NCBI GenBank assembly: GCA_002366565.1
Contig: DFBJ01000008.1
Coordinates: forward strand, 1-64,000
Length of the DNA stretch: 64,000 bases
Direction of reading: 5' to 3'
DNA from: Bacteriovoracaceae bacterium UBA3083
GTDB lineage: Bacteria > Bdellovibrionota > Bacteriovoracia > Bacteriovoracales > Bacteriovoracaceae
The notes under the pieces were generated by a model. That model was not told the DNA's origin, did no database searches, and saw only the letters and a program-made list of their open reading frames with translations. A program made the translations under genes and the position numbers. Shown in pieces: positions 63,298 to 64,000 of the stretch. The stretch's first letter is position 1. Each line of letters starts with the position of its first letter.

Positions 63298-64000
63298 ATG
63301 GAACATTTCAAAAATTTCATTGAGATTCAAGCTCTCTTAAAAAAAATCTCCACACACGAAGAGAATATTCAAGAACATCAAAATAGAATTAACTTTGTTG
63401 AATCCTCTAGAGAAAAAAGAAATGAATCAAGAGAACTCTTAATCTCGAAACGAGAAGAGTTAATTAAAGAGTCCCAATCACTTGAAAACAGCTTGTTCGA
63501 TAAAGAAAAAGATCTAACAAGGGCCAATGAGAACTCTCATAAAGCAAGTAACCAAGCTCAAGCTACAGCTCTAGAGAATGAAATTCAAAAACTAGAGCCC
63601 ATTATTGACCAGATACAAGAAAACATTCTCACTATTTTAGAAGTGGTTGAAAGCCTTGATACAGAGATCAAGGAAGCTGATGAATTCTTAAAAGGTTCTC
63701 TTGAGACTCTTAACGAACTCAAAGAAGAAGTAAGAATAGATATAGATAAAGAGCAACAGGAGATTAAAAATTATTCAGATAGAATGAATCTACTTCTTGA
63801 ATCACTCGAAAATACACAAAGAAAATTCTTTGAACAAACATTAAAGAATATAAAGGATAAACAAGTTATCTCATTTCTAAATGGAAAATTATGTTCTAGA
63901 TGCCGCTATGAAGCCTCTAGTACTCAAATAACAGAAATAGAGAATGGTAGATCCATTGAGGTCTGTGATAATTGTTCAAGAATCCTTATTCCATCCACAA
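63298..64000 (+). CDS. Coiled-coil zinc-ribbon protein (C4-type, PF02591-like), truncated by window end
   Basis: At least 234 codons, open to the window edge. Residues 1-195 are almost wholly helical and charged, typical of a long antiparallel coiled coil. CSRC at about 201-204 and CDNC followed by SRILIP form the four-cysteine ribbon of the PF02591 family, which has the same coiled-coil-then-ribbon order. The ribbon is near the normal C-terminus, so little is probably missing. Family function is poorly known. Start ATG 10 bases after the PilZ gene. Confidence 0.82.
   Translation, partial: MEHFKNFIEIQALLKKISTHEENIQEHQNRINFVESSREKRNESRELLISKREELIKESQSLENSLFDKEKDLTRANENSHKASNQAQATALENEIQKLEPIIDQIQENILTILEVVESLDTEIKEADEFLKGSLETLNELKEEVRIDIDKEQQEIKNYSDRMNLLLESLENTQRKFFEQTLKNIKDKQVISFLNGKLCSRCRYEASSTQITEIENGRSIEVCDNCSRILIPST

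Noticed and set aside
1..64000. tRNA, rRNA, CRISPR arrays, insertion sequences, riboswitches
   Set aside because: I looked for cloverleaf ends, regular spacers, transposase motifs and terminal inverted repeats by eye and saw none; weak RNA structures could be missed without a covariance search.

Overview
The window looks like chromosome from an AT-rich relative of the predatory Bdellovibrionota, most likely the Bacteriovorax/Halobacteriovorax side. This is inferred from roughly two-thirds A+T, a TIGR02147-type regulator beside a secreted protein, many GTG/TTG starts, and pilin-anchored fibre proteins. No rRNA, tRNA, CRISPR array, insertion sequence or prophage was found. Genes are very tightly packed: no gap exceeds 200 bases and all nine convergent gene pairs overlap at their 3' ends.

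Left flank (1-6.3 kb): a TIGR02147 regulator with a secreted HExxH, Cys-rich protein (minus strand), an EpmC-like EF-P hydroxylase with a small unknown protein, a GNAT-nitrilase fusion, and a periplasmic START-domain protein.

Central locus (6.4-49.9 kb): a mosaic of short operons on alternating strands for making and modifying unusual glycans. It holds an RmlC-like epimerase, HddA-like and HddC-like heptose activation enzymes, a WbuC cupin, a LIC12192-DegT fusion with its 2OG-Fe(II) oxygenase and methyltransferase, and a nine-gene plus-strand operon (PhyH oxygenase, DegT aminotransferase, B12-type radical SAM, SDR epimerase, HAD-kinase fusion, two split transketolases). It also holds a tightly coupled six-gene minus-strand operon around a glycosyltransferase-GMC oxidoreductase fusion, six radical SAM enzymes in all, four GT2 glycosyltransferases, and several multi-pass GT-C/YfhO-like membrane proteins. 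No Wzx/Wzy, ABC exporter or initiating phosphoglycosyltransferase was seen, so this is not an ordinary O-antigen or capsule locus. Transfer of lipid-linked sugars by membrane GT-C enzymes is the more natural reading (inference).

Fibre modules (8.9-12.8 kb and 50.0-57.3 kb): three paralogous proteins of about 665 residues combine a type IV prepilin-like N-terminus, a stalk of about seven short GxGxG repeats like those of phage tail fibres, a shared ATQ(E/A)WVA motif and a Cys-rich C-terminal domain. Two are followed directly by multi-pass GT-C-like genes, and the third meets such a gene tail to tail. Two share an almost identical promoter with an extra upstream box. This 'modular pilin fibre plus dedicated membrane glycosyltransferase' arrangement is the best candidate for an undescribed system here.

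Right flank (57.4-64 kb): another multi-pass membrane protein, the shikimate genes aroC-aroB-aroA (minus strand), and a plus-strand pair of a PilZ protein and a coiled-coil/zinc-ribbon protein that runs off the end.
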